Positions 11,431 through 20,500 of a stretch of 64,000 bases of DNA are shown piece after piece. How positions within the stretch are numbered: position 1 is the first letter of the stretch; each line of letters starts with the position of its first letter. Location: positions 351,876 to 415,875 of the forward strand of contig NZ_CAJYDW010000006.1 in the NCBI RefSeq assembly GCF_913774235.1, given 5' to 3'. This DNA comes from an uncultured Pseudomonas sp. (lineage in GTDB: Bacteria; Pseudomonadota; Gammaproteobacteria; Pseudomonadales; Pseudomonadaceae). A program made the position numbers and the translations under genes. The notes beneath the pieces were generated by a model that was not told where the DNA came from, made no database searches, and saw only the letters and a program-made list of their open reading frames with translations.

Positions 11431-13019
11431 CGCCACCCTACCGGGATCCCGCCACCCGTCCCCGTCTGCTACTCACCCTGCTGGCCCTGCTGCTGGCCTG
11501 GCCGACGCTGCACCTGGCGGAATTCGATCTCCTCGGCCTCTTCACCGGCGACAATGCCCGCACCATGGGTAACTTTCTCGCCGGCTTCTGGCCGCCGGCC
11601 CATGACGTCGACTTTCTCGCTGTGCTCGGGCGCGCCACCCTGGAAACCCTGGCCATCGCCACCCTGGGCATGGCCCTGGCCGCACTGATCGCCCTGCCTG
11701 CCGCCCTGCTCGCCACCCGTGTGCTGTCGATCTCTGCCCTGCCTCGCGCCGGACGCCCGGGACGGCTGCCGCGGGTACTGCGCGGCCTGATCCGCGGCGT
11801 GCTGATCGTGCTGCGCAGCGTGCCGGAAATCGTCTGGGCGCTACTGTTCGTCCGCGCCGTGGGCCTTGGACCCACCGCCGGGGTGCTGGCCATCGCCATC
11901 ACCTATGGCGGCATGCTGGGCAAGGTCTATGCGGAGATCTTCGAATCGGTCGATCCGCGCCCGGCCCGCGCTCTGCTGCTGCAAGGTGCCGGGCGCTTGC
12001 AGGCCTTCGTCTATGGGGTGTTGCCCAATGCCGCCGGGGAGATGATTTCCTATAGCGTCTACCGCTGGGAATGCGCCATCCGCGCCTCGGTGGTGATGGG
12101 CTTCGTCGGTGCCGGTGGCCTGGGCCAGCAGGTCGATCTGTCGTTGCGCATGTTCGCCGGGGGCGAGGTGGCCAGCCTGCTGCTGACCTTCCTGGTGCTG
12201 GTGCTCTTGGCCGATGTGCTCAGTCGCCTACTACGCCAGGTGGAGCGCGGCCAGGGCCGGGGCCGTGGCGCTCTGACCGTGCTGGCCATGGGCGCCGCCC
12301 TGGTGGCGTCCGCCAGCTACCTAGGCACCGCCTTCGGTGAGTTGCTCAGTGCCCGCGCCCTGGGCCAGATGGGCAGCTTCCTGGCCGACTTCCTGAAGCC
12401 CGATTTCTCTCTCGCCCAGCTGACCGCTGTGGTTCGGGGCGCAGTGGAAACCCTGGCGATGTCGGCCCTGGGCACCCTGCTCGCTGGATTGCTGGGGCTA
12501 CTGCTGGCATTGCCGGCCGCCGGTCGTTTCGGCCTGGTCGCCCTGGCGCTGGCCCGGCTGCTGCTCAATGCCCTGCGCGCCGTGCCCGAGCTGGTCTGGG
12601 CAGCGCTGATGGTGCTGGCCGCCGGGCTGGGACCCAACGCCGGTACCCTGGCGCTGGCCCTGCACACCGCCGGGGTCCTCGGCCGCCTGTTCGCCGAAGC
12701 CCTGGAAAACACCCCCAAGGCGCCGGCCGAGGCCATCCGCCTGGCCGGCGGCGGACCTTTGGCGGCCTTTCTCTACGGCACCCTGCCGGCGGTCTGGCCG
12801 CAGTTGCTGGCCTATCTGCTCTATCGCTGGGAAAACAATATCCGCATGGCCAGCATCCTCGGCTTCGTCGGTGCCGGAGGCCTGGGGCAGCAGCTGTATT
12901 TCAGCCTGAGCCTGTTCCAGCAGGCCCAGGCCGCTACCGTGATCCTCGGCATGCTGGTACTGGTGCTGGGCGTGGATCTGTTGAGTAACTGGGCCCGGCA
13001 GCGCTGGGTCGTCCGTTAA
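11424..13019 (+). CDS. ABC transporter permease, two PhnE-type domains fused in one chain
   Basis: 531 residues, roughly twice the length of PhnE. Each half ends with the same coupling signature: [24 protein letters not shown] in the first half and [24 protein letters not shown] in the second. Each half also has a [14 protein letters not shown] / [11 protein letters not shown] type segment. The polypeptide therefore looks like a covalent pseudo-dimer supplying both membrane subunits. Inner membrane, partner of the ATPase upstream. The ATG at 11424 lies inside the ATPase gene. Its TAA overlaps the selA stop tail to tail over 4 bases. Confidence 0.88.
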   Translation: MLTPPYRDPATRPRLLLTLLALLLAWPTLHLAEFDLLGLFTGDNARTMGNFLAGFWPPAHDVDFLAVLGRATLETLAIATLGMALAALIALPAALLATRVLSISALPRAGRPGRLPRVLRGLIRGVLIVLRSVPEIVWALLFVRAVGLGPTAGVLAIAITYGGMLGKVYAEIFESVDPRPARALLLQGAGRLQAFVYGVLPNAAGEMISYSVYRWECAIRASVVMGFVGAGGLGQQVDLSLRMFAGGEVASLLLTFLVLVLLADVLSRLLRQVERGQGRGRGALTVLAMGAALVASASYLGTAFGELLSARALGQMGSFLADFLKPDFSLAQLTAVVRGAVETLAMSALGTLLAGLLGLLLALPAAGRFGLVALALARLLLNALRAVPELVWAALMVLAAGLGPNAGTLALALHTAGVLGRLFAEALENTPKAPAEAIRLAGGGPLAAFLYGTLPAVWPQLLAYLLYRWENNIRMASILGFVGAGGLGQQLYFSLSLFQQAQAATVILGMLVLVLGVDLLSNWARQRWVVR

Positions 13020-14425
13020 CGAACTTCCGGCAGCAGCAACTCCGGTAACTGAGCCAGGAAGGCTAATTCGTCGTCGAGCTGGCGCAGGTCCAGCCAGAGG
13101 GCATCGGCGTCGATGCGTCCCACCACAGGGATGGGTAGCTGGCGCAGGCCTTCTTCCAGTTGCCGCAGGGCGCGGCCACGCAGACGCTTGCTGACCTGGG
13201 GGCGACAGCACAGCGCCGCCCCGGGCAGGCGGGCTACCGGTTGGGCGCCGCTGCCGATCATGCCCAGCGCCGGCTCGACGCTGACCGCGTAGGTCTCGCC
13301 CAGCACGGCGGCGAAGGTGGGCAGCAGCCGCTCGGCCTGGGCGGTGATGTCCGCTGCCGGGCGCGACAGCAGGCGCAGGCTGGGCAGCCGTTCGGCCAGC
13401 CGATCCGGATCGCGATAGAGCGCCAGAGTCGCCTCCAAGGCGGCCAGGGTCAGCTTGTCTACCCGTAGGGCGCGCTTGAGCGGGTTCTTCTTGATGCGCT
13501 CGATGAGGTCCCGGCGGCCGACGATGAGGCCGCACTGAGGGCCGCCGAGCAGCTTGTCGCCACTGAAGGTCACCAGGTCCGCACCATCGCGCAGGGCCTG
13601 TTGCACCGTGGGTTCGGCGGGCAGGCCCCAGCGCGTCAGGTCGACCAGGGTACCGCTGCCCAGGTCTTCCAGCAGCGGCACGGCGTGGGCGCGGGCGATA
13701 GCGGCCAATTCGGGCGTCGCCACGCTGGCGGTGAAGCCCTGGACACTGTAGTTGCTGGTATGCACCCGCATCAGCAGCGCGGTGCGCGTACCGATGGCGG
13801 CTTCGTAGTCGCGGGCATGGGTGCGGTTGGTGGTGCCCACCTCCACCAGCTTGACCCCGGCGCGGGCCATGATGTCGGGGATGCGGAAGGCACCACCGAT
13901 CTCGATCAGCTCGCCGCGGGACAGCACCCCTTCCTTCCGCGCGCCTATGGCATGCAGGGCCAGCAAGACCGCCGCGGCGTTGTTGTTGACCACGGTCACC
14001 GCCTCGGCGCCGGTGAGTTCGCGCACCAGCTCGGCCACCAGGTCGTCGCGATCACCGCGCTTGCCGGTGGCCAGGTCGAACTCCAGATTCATCGGCTGGC
14101 GCGCCGCCTCGGTCACCGCGGCGATGGCTTCCTCCGCCAGCAATGCCCGGCCCAGGTTGGTGTGCAGCACCGTGCCGGTGAGGTTGAACACCCGCCGCAC
14201 CCGCGGCCGGCTGCGCAGGGCCAGGCGTTCGCCCAGGCGGCCGGCCAGCACGCCCTCTTCCACCTCCACGGCGGTCAGCGTCCCGGCCCTCAGCCCCTCG
14301 CGCAGATCGTCCAGCAAGGAACGATAGCCGCCGAGCACCTGCTCGCGGCCATGGCGCTCCTCCAATGGACGCGAAGCGGGATGGCGCAACAGGCGGTCGA
14401 TGGACGGCAGGCGAATGGCGGTCAT
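13016..14425 (-). CDS. selA: L-seryl-tRNA(Sec) selenium transferase
   Basis: PLP enzyme of 469 residues that converts Ser-tRNA(Sec) to Sec-tRNA(Sec) with selenophosphate. It has the family start [16 protein letters not shown] and the segment [29 protein letters not shown] lines the cofactor pocket, and the PLP lysine is K291 in [20 protein letters not shown]. Length matches E. coli SelA (463). selB, normally the next gene, is not downstream; the selenate-transporter operon converges there instead. The Sec-containing fdnG 13 kb away gives this enzyme a use. The ATG at 14425 fits the family N-terminus; upstream in-frame residues are low-complexity. Confidence 0.96.
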   Translation of the reverse strand: MTAIRLPSIDRLLRHPASRPLEERHGREQVLGGYRSLLDDLREGLRAGTLTAVEVEEGVLAGRLGERLALRSRPRVRRVFNLTGTVLHTNLGRALLAEEAIAAVTEAARQPMNLEFDLATGKRGDRDDLVAELVRELTGAEAVTVVNNNAAAVLLALHAIGARKEGVLSRGELIEIGGAFRIPDIMARAGVKLVEVGTTNRTHARDYEAAIGTRTALLMRVHTSNYSVQGFTASVATPELAAIARAHAVPLLEDLGSGTLVDLTRWGLPAEPTVQQALRDGADLVTFSGDKLLGGPQCGLIVGRRDLIERIKKNPLKRALRVDKLTLAALEATLALYRDPDRLAERLPSLRLLSRPAADITAQAERLLPTFAAVLGETYAVSVEPALGMIGSGAQPVARLPGAALCCRPQVSKRLRGRALRQLEEGLRQLPIPVVGRIDADALWLDLRQLDDELAFLAQLPELLLPEVR

Positions 14426-14713
14426 GGAGGCCCCTCGGGTCGAGTCGAGTCCCAGTGTAGCCCGAACCCGTGGCGGATCCTCCCGGGTGGCGAAGGACGC
14501 CGACGATCGCCGAACGCCCGCGCGGTCCTGGGTGGCGAGCCTGGAAAGCGGACCTCGGTCGTCTGGAAATGACCTCCGAGTTCCCGGTTTGCCGCGTGCC
14601 AGAGCCCGTCCTAGGATGAACCTCGAGTGCTTTCCCGAGAGCCTGTGCAAGGCACCCAGCGGAAAGCCCTGGCCACCACGTCCACCGCCCACGACAACAA
14701 CAAAGGTGCCGTC

Positions 14714-15805
14714 ATGTCCAAGAAAGCCTCCCCCTGGGCGAGCGATGCCCTCCTCGACACCAGTGACCTCATCAGCCTCGGCAACTTCACTTACCTACAG
14801 GCGCTGAAGAGCGCCACCCCGACGCCGTTGCACCAGACCGCTTCGGCCACGACACCTACCGTCAGCGAATTCCTCAATGGCGCCATCAGCGAGTACGTAC
14901 TTAACGGCACCCCGGACGGCATGCGCCCCTTCCTGGTCGATGGCCATCAGCTGACGCTGCACAATTCGCTCAACGGTGCGACGGCCCATACCTGGATCAC
15001 CGCCGAGAACCAGGTGCTCATCACCTACGCCGGCACTACCAGAGGCGAGAATCTTCTGATCGATCCCCTGTCCACCGCCGGCGGCCTGCTCAGCGACCTG
15101 CAGATCCTCAGCCAACAGGTTTCCAGCGCCCAGCGGCAGTCGCTGGACTTCGCCCACCAGGTCATCGAAGCCGCGGCCAAGCAGGGCTATGGCACCCAGG
15201 ACATCTTCGTCACCGGTCATTCCCTGGGCGGCATCTCGGCGGAATACGTCGCCCAGCAGACGGGCCTGGGCGGCATCAGCTTCGAAGCCTCGGGCATTCC
15301 CCGCGATGCCCAGGCGGCGGGCCACGGCGGCAACTTCGTCAACGTGGTCACCCTCGGTGATCCGGTGGCCAACTACAGCTCCGATATCCGTGGCGAGCAG
15401 CCTTTCGCCCCCACCTTCGTCAGCCAGGCCGATGGCGGCGGCAGCCTGCCGCACTATGGCTCGCTGTTTTTGATCGGCGCCCAGTCCGACCAGCACGACC
15501 TGACCCAGGCGGCGGCCAAGGTGGGTCATCTGTTCACCGGCGATAACGGCGGCCAGGTCAATCCCCTGGATGCCGCCCTGCATCCGATCAGCGTCACCGC
15601 GGGCCTGGCCGAGGCAGCGCGGCTGATCGCCGAATTCCATCTGCCAGCGGCCGAGTACACCAACCTGGGCGTCACACCCACCGGCGGCTTTCTCGATACT
15701 CTGCCGGCGCATATCGGCACGGCCCATGGTCCGGTTTTGATGGTCGGCAACTACAGCGTGGCGGAGTTGCAGGCCTTTGCCGAGACCCACGCCACCTTTG
15801 GTTAG
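14714..15805 (+). CDS. Lipase-like alpha/beta hydrolase (class 3 / family I.3-like core, no RTX repeats)
   Basis: 363 residues. The nucleophile elbow is [20 protein letters not shown], within a lipase fold: [23 protein letters not shown] upstream resembles the fungal/I.3 lipase FRGT strand, and [16 protein letters not shown] follows as the acid loop. There is no signal peptide and no C-terminal GGxGxDxLx repeats, so type I secretion as in Pseudomonas TliA is not supported. The N-terminal [24 protein letters not shown] and the Gly/Ala-rich tail could carry a different export signal. The ATG at 14714 is preceded by AAAGGTGCC. Substrate unknown. Confidence 0.7.
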   Translation: MSKKASPWASDALLDTSDLISLGNFTYLQALKSATPTPLHQTASATTPTVSEFLNGAISEYVLNGTPDGMRPFLVDGHQLTLHNSLNGATAHTWITAENQVLITYAGTTRGENLLIDPLSTAGGLLSDLQILSQQVSSAQRQSLDFAHQVIEAAAKQGYGTQDIFVTGHSLGGISAEYVAQQTGLGGISFEASGIPRDAQAAGHGGNFVNVVTLGDPVANYSSDIRGEQPFAPTFVSQADGGGSLPHYGSLFLIGAQSDQHDLTQAAAKVGHLFTGDNGGQVNPLDAALHPISVTAGLAEAARLIAEFHLPAAEYTNLGVTPTGGFLDTLPAHIGTAHGPVLMVGNYSVAELQAFAETHATFG

Positions 15806-15858
15806 CGACGCTGTGACGAAACTTCCGCCGGATCGCCCGGGTCTGCCTCCCTATCGCT

Positions 15859-15876
15859 CGGGGCCTTCAGGCCCCG
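15859..15876. other. GC-rich hairpin between the lipase and ankyrin genes
   Basis: CGGGGCC pairs with GGCCCCG around TTCA, with no U-tract after it. It may attenuate read-through from the lipase gene. Confidence 0.3.
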
Positions 15877-15902
15877 CTGCCCGTATCGACCAGGAGAGAG
15901 CC

Positions 15903-16427
15903 ATGACCGACCAGGGTCCCCAGCGCATGACCGACGAAGAAGCCCAGGAATTCGCCACCGAGGTATTCAACCTGGCCCGCACCGGCAATGCCGAGGTACT
16001 GGCCCTGGTGCTGGACAAGGGCCTGACGCCCAACCTGCGCAATCACAAGGGCGACAGCCTGCTGATGCTGGCCAGCTATCACGGTCATCTGGAAGCCAGT
16101 CGGGTGCTGCTGGAGCATCGTGCCGATCCGAACCTGGCCAACGACATGGGCCAGTCGCCGCTGGCCGGCGCGGCCTTCAAGAACAATCTGCCCATGGCCG
16201 AGTTGCTGCTGGAACACGGCGCCGCGGTGGAAGGCGCCATGCCCGACGGCAAGACCGCGCTGATGATGGCGGCCATGTTCAATCACGTGCAGATGGTGGA
16301 ACTGCTGGTCACGCGGGGCGCCGATCCCAAGGCCCGCGACGCCGCCGGCAACACAGCGCTGAGCGTGGCCCGCGCCATGGGCGCCCAGGATACCCCCGCC
16401 GTGCTGGAGCGCCTGGGCGGCGCCTGA
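15903..16427 (+). CDS. Ankyrin-repeat protein
   Basis: 174 residues with no signal peptide, so probably cytosolic. The N-terminal helix is MTDEEAQEFATEVFNLARTGN. About four ankyrin repeats follow, with the -LLLEHGA-P- pattern: VLDKGLTPNLRNHKGDSLLMLASYHGH, VLLEHRADPNLANDMGQSPLAGA, LLLEHGAAVEGAMPDGKTALMMAA and LLVTRGADPKARDAAGNTAL. Some pseudomonads place a similar gene (ankB) beside a catalase; here katG is 5 kb away, so no link is claimed. The start has a good CAGGAGAGAGCC site. It ends at the edge of the foldback repeat. Confidence 0.88.
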   Translation: MTDQGPQRMTDEEAQEFATEVFNLARTGNAEVLALVLDKGLTPNLRNHKGDSLLMLASYHGHLEASRVLLEHRADPNLANDMGQSPLAGAAFKNNLPMAELLLEHGAAVEGAMPDGKTALMMAAMFNHVQMVELLVTRGADPKARDAAGNTALSVARAMGAQDTPAVLERLGGA

Positions 16428-16429
16428 TC

Positions 16430-16571
16430 AGAGCCTATTTAAAGGCTCGCGAGCTAGAGACAAACAAGGCGAAAATGCCTGAGGAAGCGGAGTTTACGAG
16501 TGGTAAATGAGCATTCCGAAGGCATTTTCAACGCCGTTTGGCCGACGCGCAGCAGACTTTGAACAGGCTCT
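16430..16571. repeat. 142-nt imperfect foldback element
   Basis: The left end AGAGCCTATTTAAAGGCT and the complement of the right end, AGAGCCTGTTCAAAGTCT, match over most of their length. The arms continue almost to the centre through paired blocks such as GGCGAAAATGCC/GGCATTTTCAACGCC and GTTTAC/GTAAAT. The whole element can form one long interrupted hairpin. It sits exactly between two convergent stop codons. It looks like a dispersed non-autonomous repeat (MITE-like) or a large bidirectional terminator. Confidence 0.75.
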
Positions 16572-17494
16572 TAGCGCTTCTGGTAGCTATAGAACAGATT
16601 GGGCTCGCTGACCTCATAGAGATTGCCGGCCGTATCCAGGGTGACACCCTCGGGTTGGCGGATGCGCCGCGAGAGGCCGCCGAAGGGGGCAGACAAGGAG
16701 CGGGTATCCAGGGTGCGGCCCTGGTCGTCGAGTTCGATCAGCACCCGCGATTCGTCGCTGAGCAGCAGCAGGTGACCGCTACGGCGATCGACGTGGACGG
16801 CGGACAGATCGCCGGTACTGGGTGCCTGGTCCAGCCAGGCCTGGCGGTCGATGATGCGCAGGGCGAAGTCACCGTCGAAGCTTTTCAGCAGGCCGCGGAT
16901 TTCATAGAGCTTGCGCGGCGAGTGTTCCTTGACCACGAACAGACGATCATGGGTAGGGTCGTAATCCAGCCCTTCGAAGCCCTGGTTGGCGCGGGGGAAG
17001 AGGTCCAGGGTCAGGCTGCGGTAGTCGCTGCGGCGCAGCACGTCGTCCCCCTCGGGGATGTTCACCAGGGTCAGGGCATTGGCGCCCTCTTCCGCCAGCA
17101 GCAGGCGGTCGTCGCCCAGGTAGGTCACGCCCTCGACGTCGTCGAAGCCTTCCAGGCGATGGCGTTGCAGCAGGTCGCCGTCGCGACTCAGGGCCAGGAG
17201 CTCCGGCGGATTGTTGACCACCGCCCAGAGCCGGTCCCGCACCGGGTCGTAGCTGAGGTCCGAGAGATTCTCGCTGACCCCGGCCACCGGCTTGGCTTCC
17301 ACCACCACCCGGTAGCGACCGAGTTCCAGGGACGTACGGGGTTCGCTCTGCCATTGCTGGCCGAGCCAGAACAGCAACTGGCTATCCAGGTGACTGCTGC
17401 GCAGGCCCTGGGTTGCCCCCAGCGCCAGCAGCAGGGCCAGCCCCATTAGCCAACCCCTGCGGCCGATCCTGATCCGTCGTACCCACGCCGTCAT
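16571..17494 (-). CDS. SdiA-regulated / YjiK-type beta-propeller protein
   Basis: 307 residues. An N-terminal signal anchor (IRIGRRGWLMGLALLLALGATQG) is followed by a propeller-like periplasmic domain with repeated strands such as ENLSDLSYDPVRDRLWAVVNNPPELLAL, VEGVTYLGDDRLLLAEE and FEGLDYDPTHDRLFVVKE. This is the SdiA-regulated family, whose biochemical role is unknown. It lies 67 bases after the Pls-like synthetase on the same strand and is probably co-transcribed, so it may act on or sense the same surface product. Its stop codon touches the foldback repeat. Confidence 0.8.
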   Translation of the reverse strand: MTAWVRRIRIGRRGWLMGLALLLALGATQGLRSSHLDSQLLFWLGQQWQSEPRTSLELGRYRVVVEAKPVAGVSENLSDLSYDPVRDRLWAVVNNPPELLALSRDGDLLQRHRLEGFDDVEGVTYLGDDRLLLAEEGANALTLVNIPEGDDVLRRSDYRSLTLDLFPRANQGFEGLDYDPTHDRLFVVKEHSPRKLYEIRGLLKSFDGDFALRIIDRQAWLDQAPSTGDLSAVHVDRRSGHLLLLSDESRVLIELDDQGRTLDTRSLSAPFGGLSRRIRQPEGVTLDTAGNLYEVSEPNLFYSYQKR

Positions 17495-17561
17495 CGCCTT
17501 GCCCCGTCATCGTTGTACGGGGCGGAGTATCCAAGGCTGTCTTTATGGTTGTGTGACAGTG

Positions 17562-20500
17562 CTAACGGCGGGGTTGAACCGGATTGCCCTCCCAGCGCGA
17601 CCGCGCCGGCAGGCTTTCTCCCTTCATCACCAGCGACAGCGGGCCCAGCTCCACGTCGTCGCCGACGCGGGCGCCGTAGAGCACCACGCTGCGCGGGCCG
17701 AGGTTGATGCCCTTGCCCAGCTCCACTTCGCCGACCTTCATCACCCGATCCTCGAACAGGTGGGTCTGGGGACCGGCCAGGGCGTTGAGTTCGCCATGGT
17801 CACCGAGGTGCACGCAGTCGAATTCGGTGAGATCGGTGGTGTCCAGGTAGGTACCGCGACCCAGCCGAGCACCGAGCAGGCGCAGCGCCAGCGGCAGCCA
17901 GGGCGTGCCGCGCAGGGTGCCGAGCAGGTTGGGTACCGCCAGGGTCTCGTAGAGGCTGGTGATGGCCTCGCTGCGCCAGACGAAGAAGGTCCACATGGGC
18001 GCCGAGCGCGGACGATAGCGACCTACCACCAGCCACTTGAGCACCAGCACCACCAGGAAGCTGGCCAGGGCGAAGGTGCTGCCGGCCAGCAGGGTCTCGC
18101 CGAGCAGTTGCAGCCAGGCACCCTGCTGCCACAGCGGCACCAGGGCTTCGGCGATGGCGCAGCCGGCAGCCACGGTGAAGCCGGTGGGCAGCACGATGCG
18201 CAGGGCCTCGATCAGGCCGCGGACCACCCGGCGCCAGGGCGCCGGACGGAAGGTCAGGCTTTCCGGGTAGCCGGTGAGGGTTTCCCGCGCCGGCAGCCGC
18301 ACGGCGGGCGAGCCAAGCCAGGTTTCGCCCTGGCGCAAGGGTACGCCTTCATCGAGCCGACCCAGGACACCGATCAGGGCATCCTCGGGGATATGGCAAC
18401 CATCGGCGACGTAGGCACCGTTGCCGACGAAGCTGCGGCGGGCGATGGAGGTGCGTTTGAGGGTCATCCAGCCCTGGGCGACCTGCTCGTCACCGAGCAT
18501 CACGGCATCGGCGATGAAGGTTTCGGCGCCCAGCTCCAGCAAGGAGGATACCGGGCCCTGGGCCGTGGAAATCTCGGCGTCACGGCCAACCCGCGCCCCC
18601 AGCAGGCGATACCAGAGGGCCGAGTAGACCGTGGCATAGAGGCCCTGCAGACTCTGCAATGCCGACTCCTGGATCAGGTTGGCCAGCCATTTGCGCCAGT
18701 AGAAGAAGCTGTCGACCGACCACTGACCTTCGTCGAGGCGCGGCAGGATCAGCCGGCGAGCCAGGGCGCAGCCGAGCAGGGTCAAAGCCACGCTGACCAC
18801 TCCCAGCGGCAGGGCCAGCACGCCGTATTGCAGGGCATCGAGCAGCAACGAAGAGGTGTGCCACCAGGGCAGGCCGCCGAAGCTTTCCAGCTCGTCGATC
18901 AGCAGCGCCAGGGGAAACAGCGGCATGAAGAACAGTACCGACACCAGCAAGCCGCTGAGCGCGTAGAGTCCGTTCAGTAGCGCACGGCGCGCACGGGAGA
19001 TCGGTGCCGGCGGCGCGACACGGGCACCGACGGCGCCCTGGTCATGGGCCGGGGCACCGCCCCAGACGCGACCGTCCGGGACCCGCTGACCGCTGCGTAG
19101 CGCGGACTGGGCTTGCAGGCGAGCGCCAGCACCGAGGGCAGTGTCGCCTTCGAGGATGGCATAGGAACCCACCTGGGCTTCCGCACCGACGCTGACGGCG
19201 CCCAGCAGCAATTCGCCACGCAGCACTCGGGCGTTCTCGAAATTGACGCCATTGCCCAGACTCGCGCCCTGCCCCAGGGAGAGCAGCTCGGGTACACGCA
19301 GGGTGAAGGTACCGACGAAGGCCTCGGCGCCGACTCGGGCGCCCAGCAACCGCAGCCAACCCCTTGCCAGCGGCGAGCCACTGAGCAGGTAGGCCGGCGC
19401 CATGGCCAGGAAGCGTTCTCCGAGCCACCAGCGGTAGTAGGTCAGCCCCCAGAGCGGATAACGACCGGCTTCCAGGCGACCGGTCAGGCGCTTGCCGAGC
19501 AGGGCCACGGCGAATTCCAGGCCGATGGCCAGGACGAACAGCCCCAGGGCGGTCAGCATGGCCAGCGGCAGCGCCGTGCCGGAATGGATCAGCAGGGGGA
19601 AGGCCAGGAAGGGCGCCAGCCAGCGCCCCAGGCGCAGGGTCAGCAGCGGCGGCAAGGCCACCGCCTGGGCCAGACCACAACGCCAGCGCCGCCAGCGACT
19701 GGGCGGGGCCCAGGCCTCGGTGGCCGTGGCCTGGCCGGCCTGTTCGGCATCGGCTTCGAGGGCCTCGGCGATGGCGCCCAGGGTACGTCCCGCATAGACC
19801 GCCTTGACCGTGGCGCTGGCATAGCGCGGGTCCTGGCGCAGTCGCGAGACCAGCCGCGCGGCGAACAGCGAATGCCCGCCGAGGTCATCGAAGAAATCCA
19901 TCTCGGCCTGCAGGGCTTGACCGGGGAACAGCTCGGCGGTGGCCGCCAGGACCGCGCCCAGGGCACCGCTGGCGGCGACCACTGGCGCCACGGCAGCGAT
20001 GGCCAGCGGGCGCGCGCGCAGTTGCTTGCGGTCGATCTTGCCGGAATTCAGCCGCGGCATCTCGCTGAGCCATTCGAAGCGGCTCGGCACCATATACAGC
20101 GGCAGGCAGCCGGCCAGCTCGGTCCGCAACAGGTCGCTGCGCGGCAGCGGGCCACCATCGCCGACCATGAAGGCCACCAGTTGCTCCACGCCGCCCTCTT
20201 CGCGCAGCACCACCGCCACGGTCCCCACGCCGGGCTGGCGGGCCAGGGTGGCTTCGATCTCACCCAGCTCGACGCGATAGCCACGGATCTTCACCTGGTC
20301 GTCGACCCGGCCCAGGCAATGCACCTGGCCGTGTTCGTCGACCCGCGCCAGGTCACCGGTGCGATAGAGCTTGAGGTCGTGACTGCCGGTGCTCCAGGGG
20401 TTGGGCAGGAATTTCTCGGCGGTCAGCTCCGGCCGCCCAAGGTAGCCGTCAGCGACGCCCGGACCGGTGATGCAGAGTTCGCCCACCTGGTCGCGCGGCA

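Noticed and set aside
15903..16427. Naming the ankyrin gene ankB as the catalase partner
   Set aside because: It is not adjacent to katG or any other catalase gene, and ankyrin similarity is not specific.
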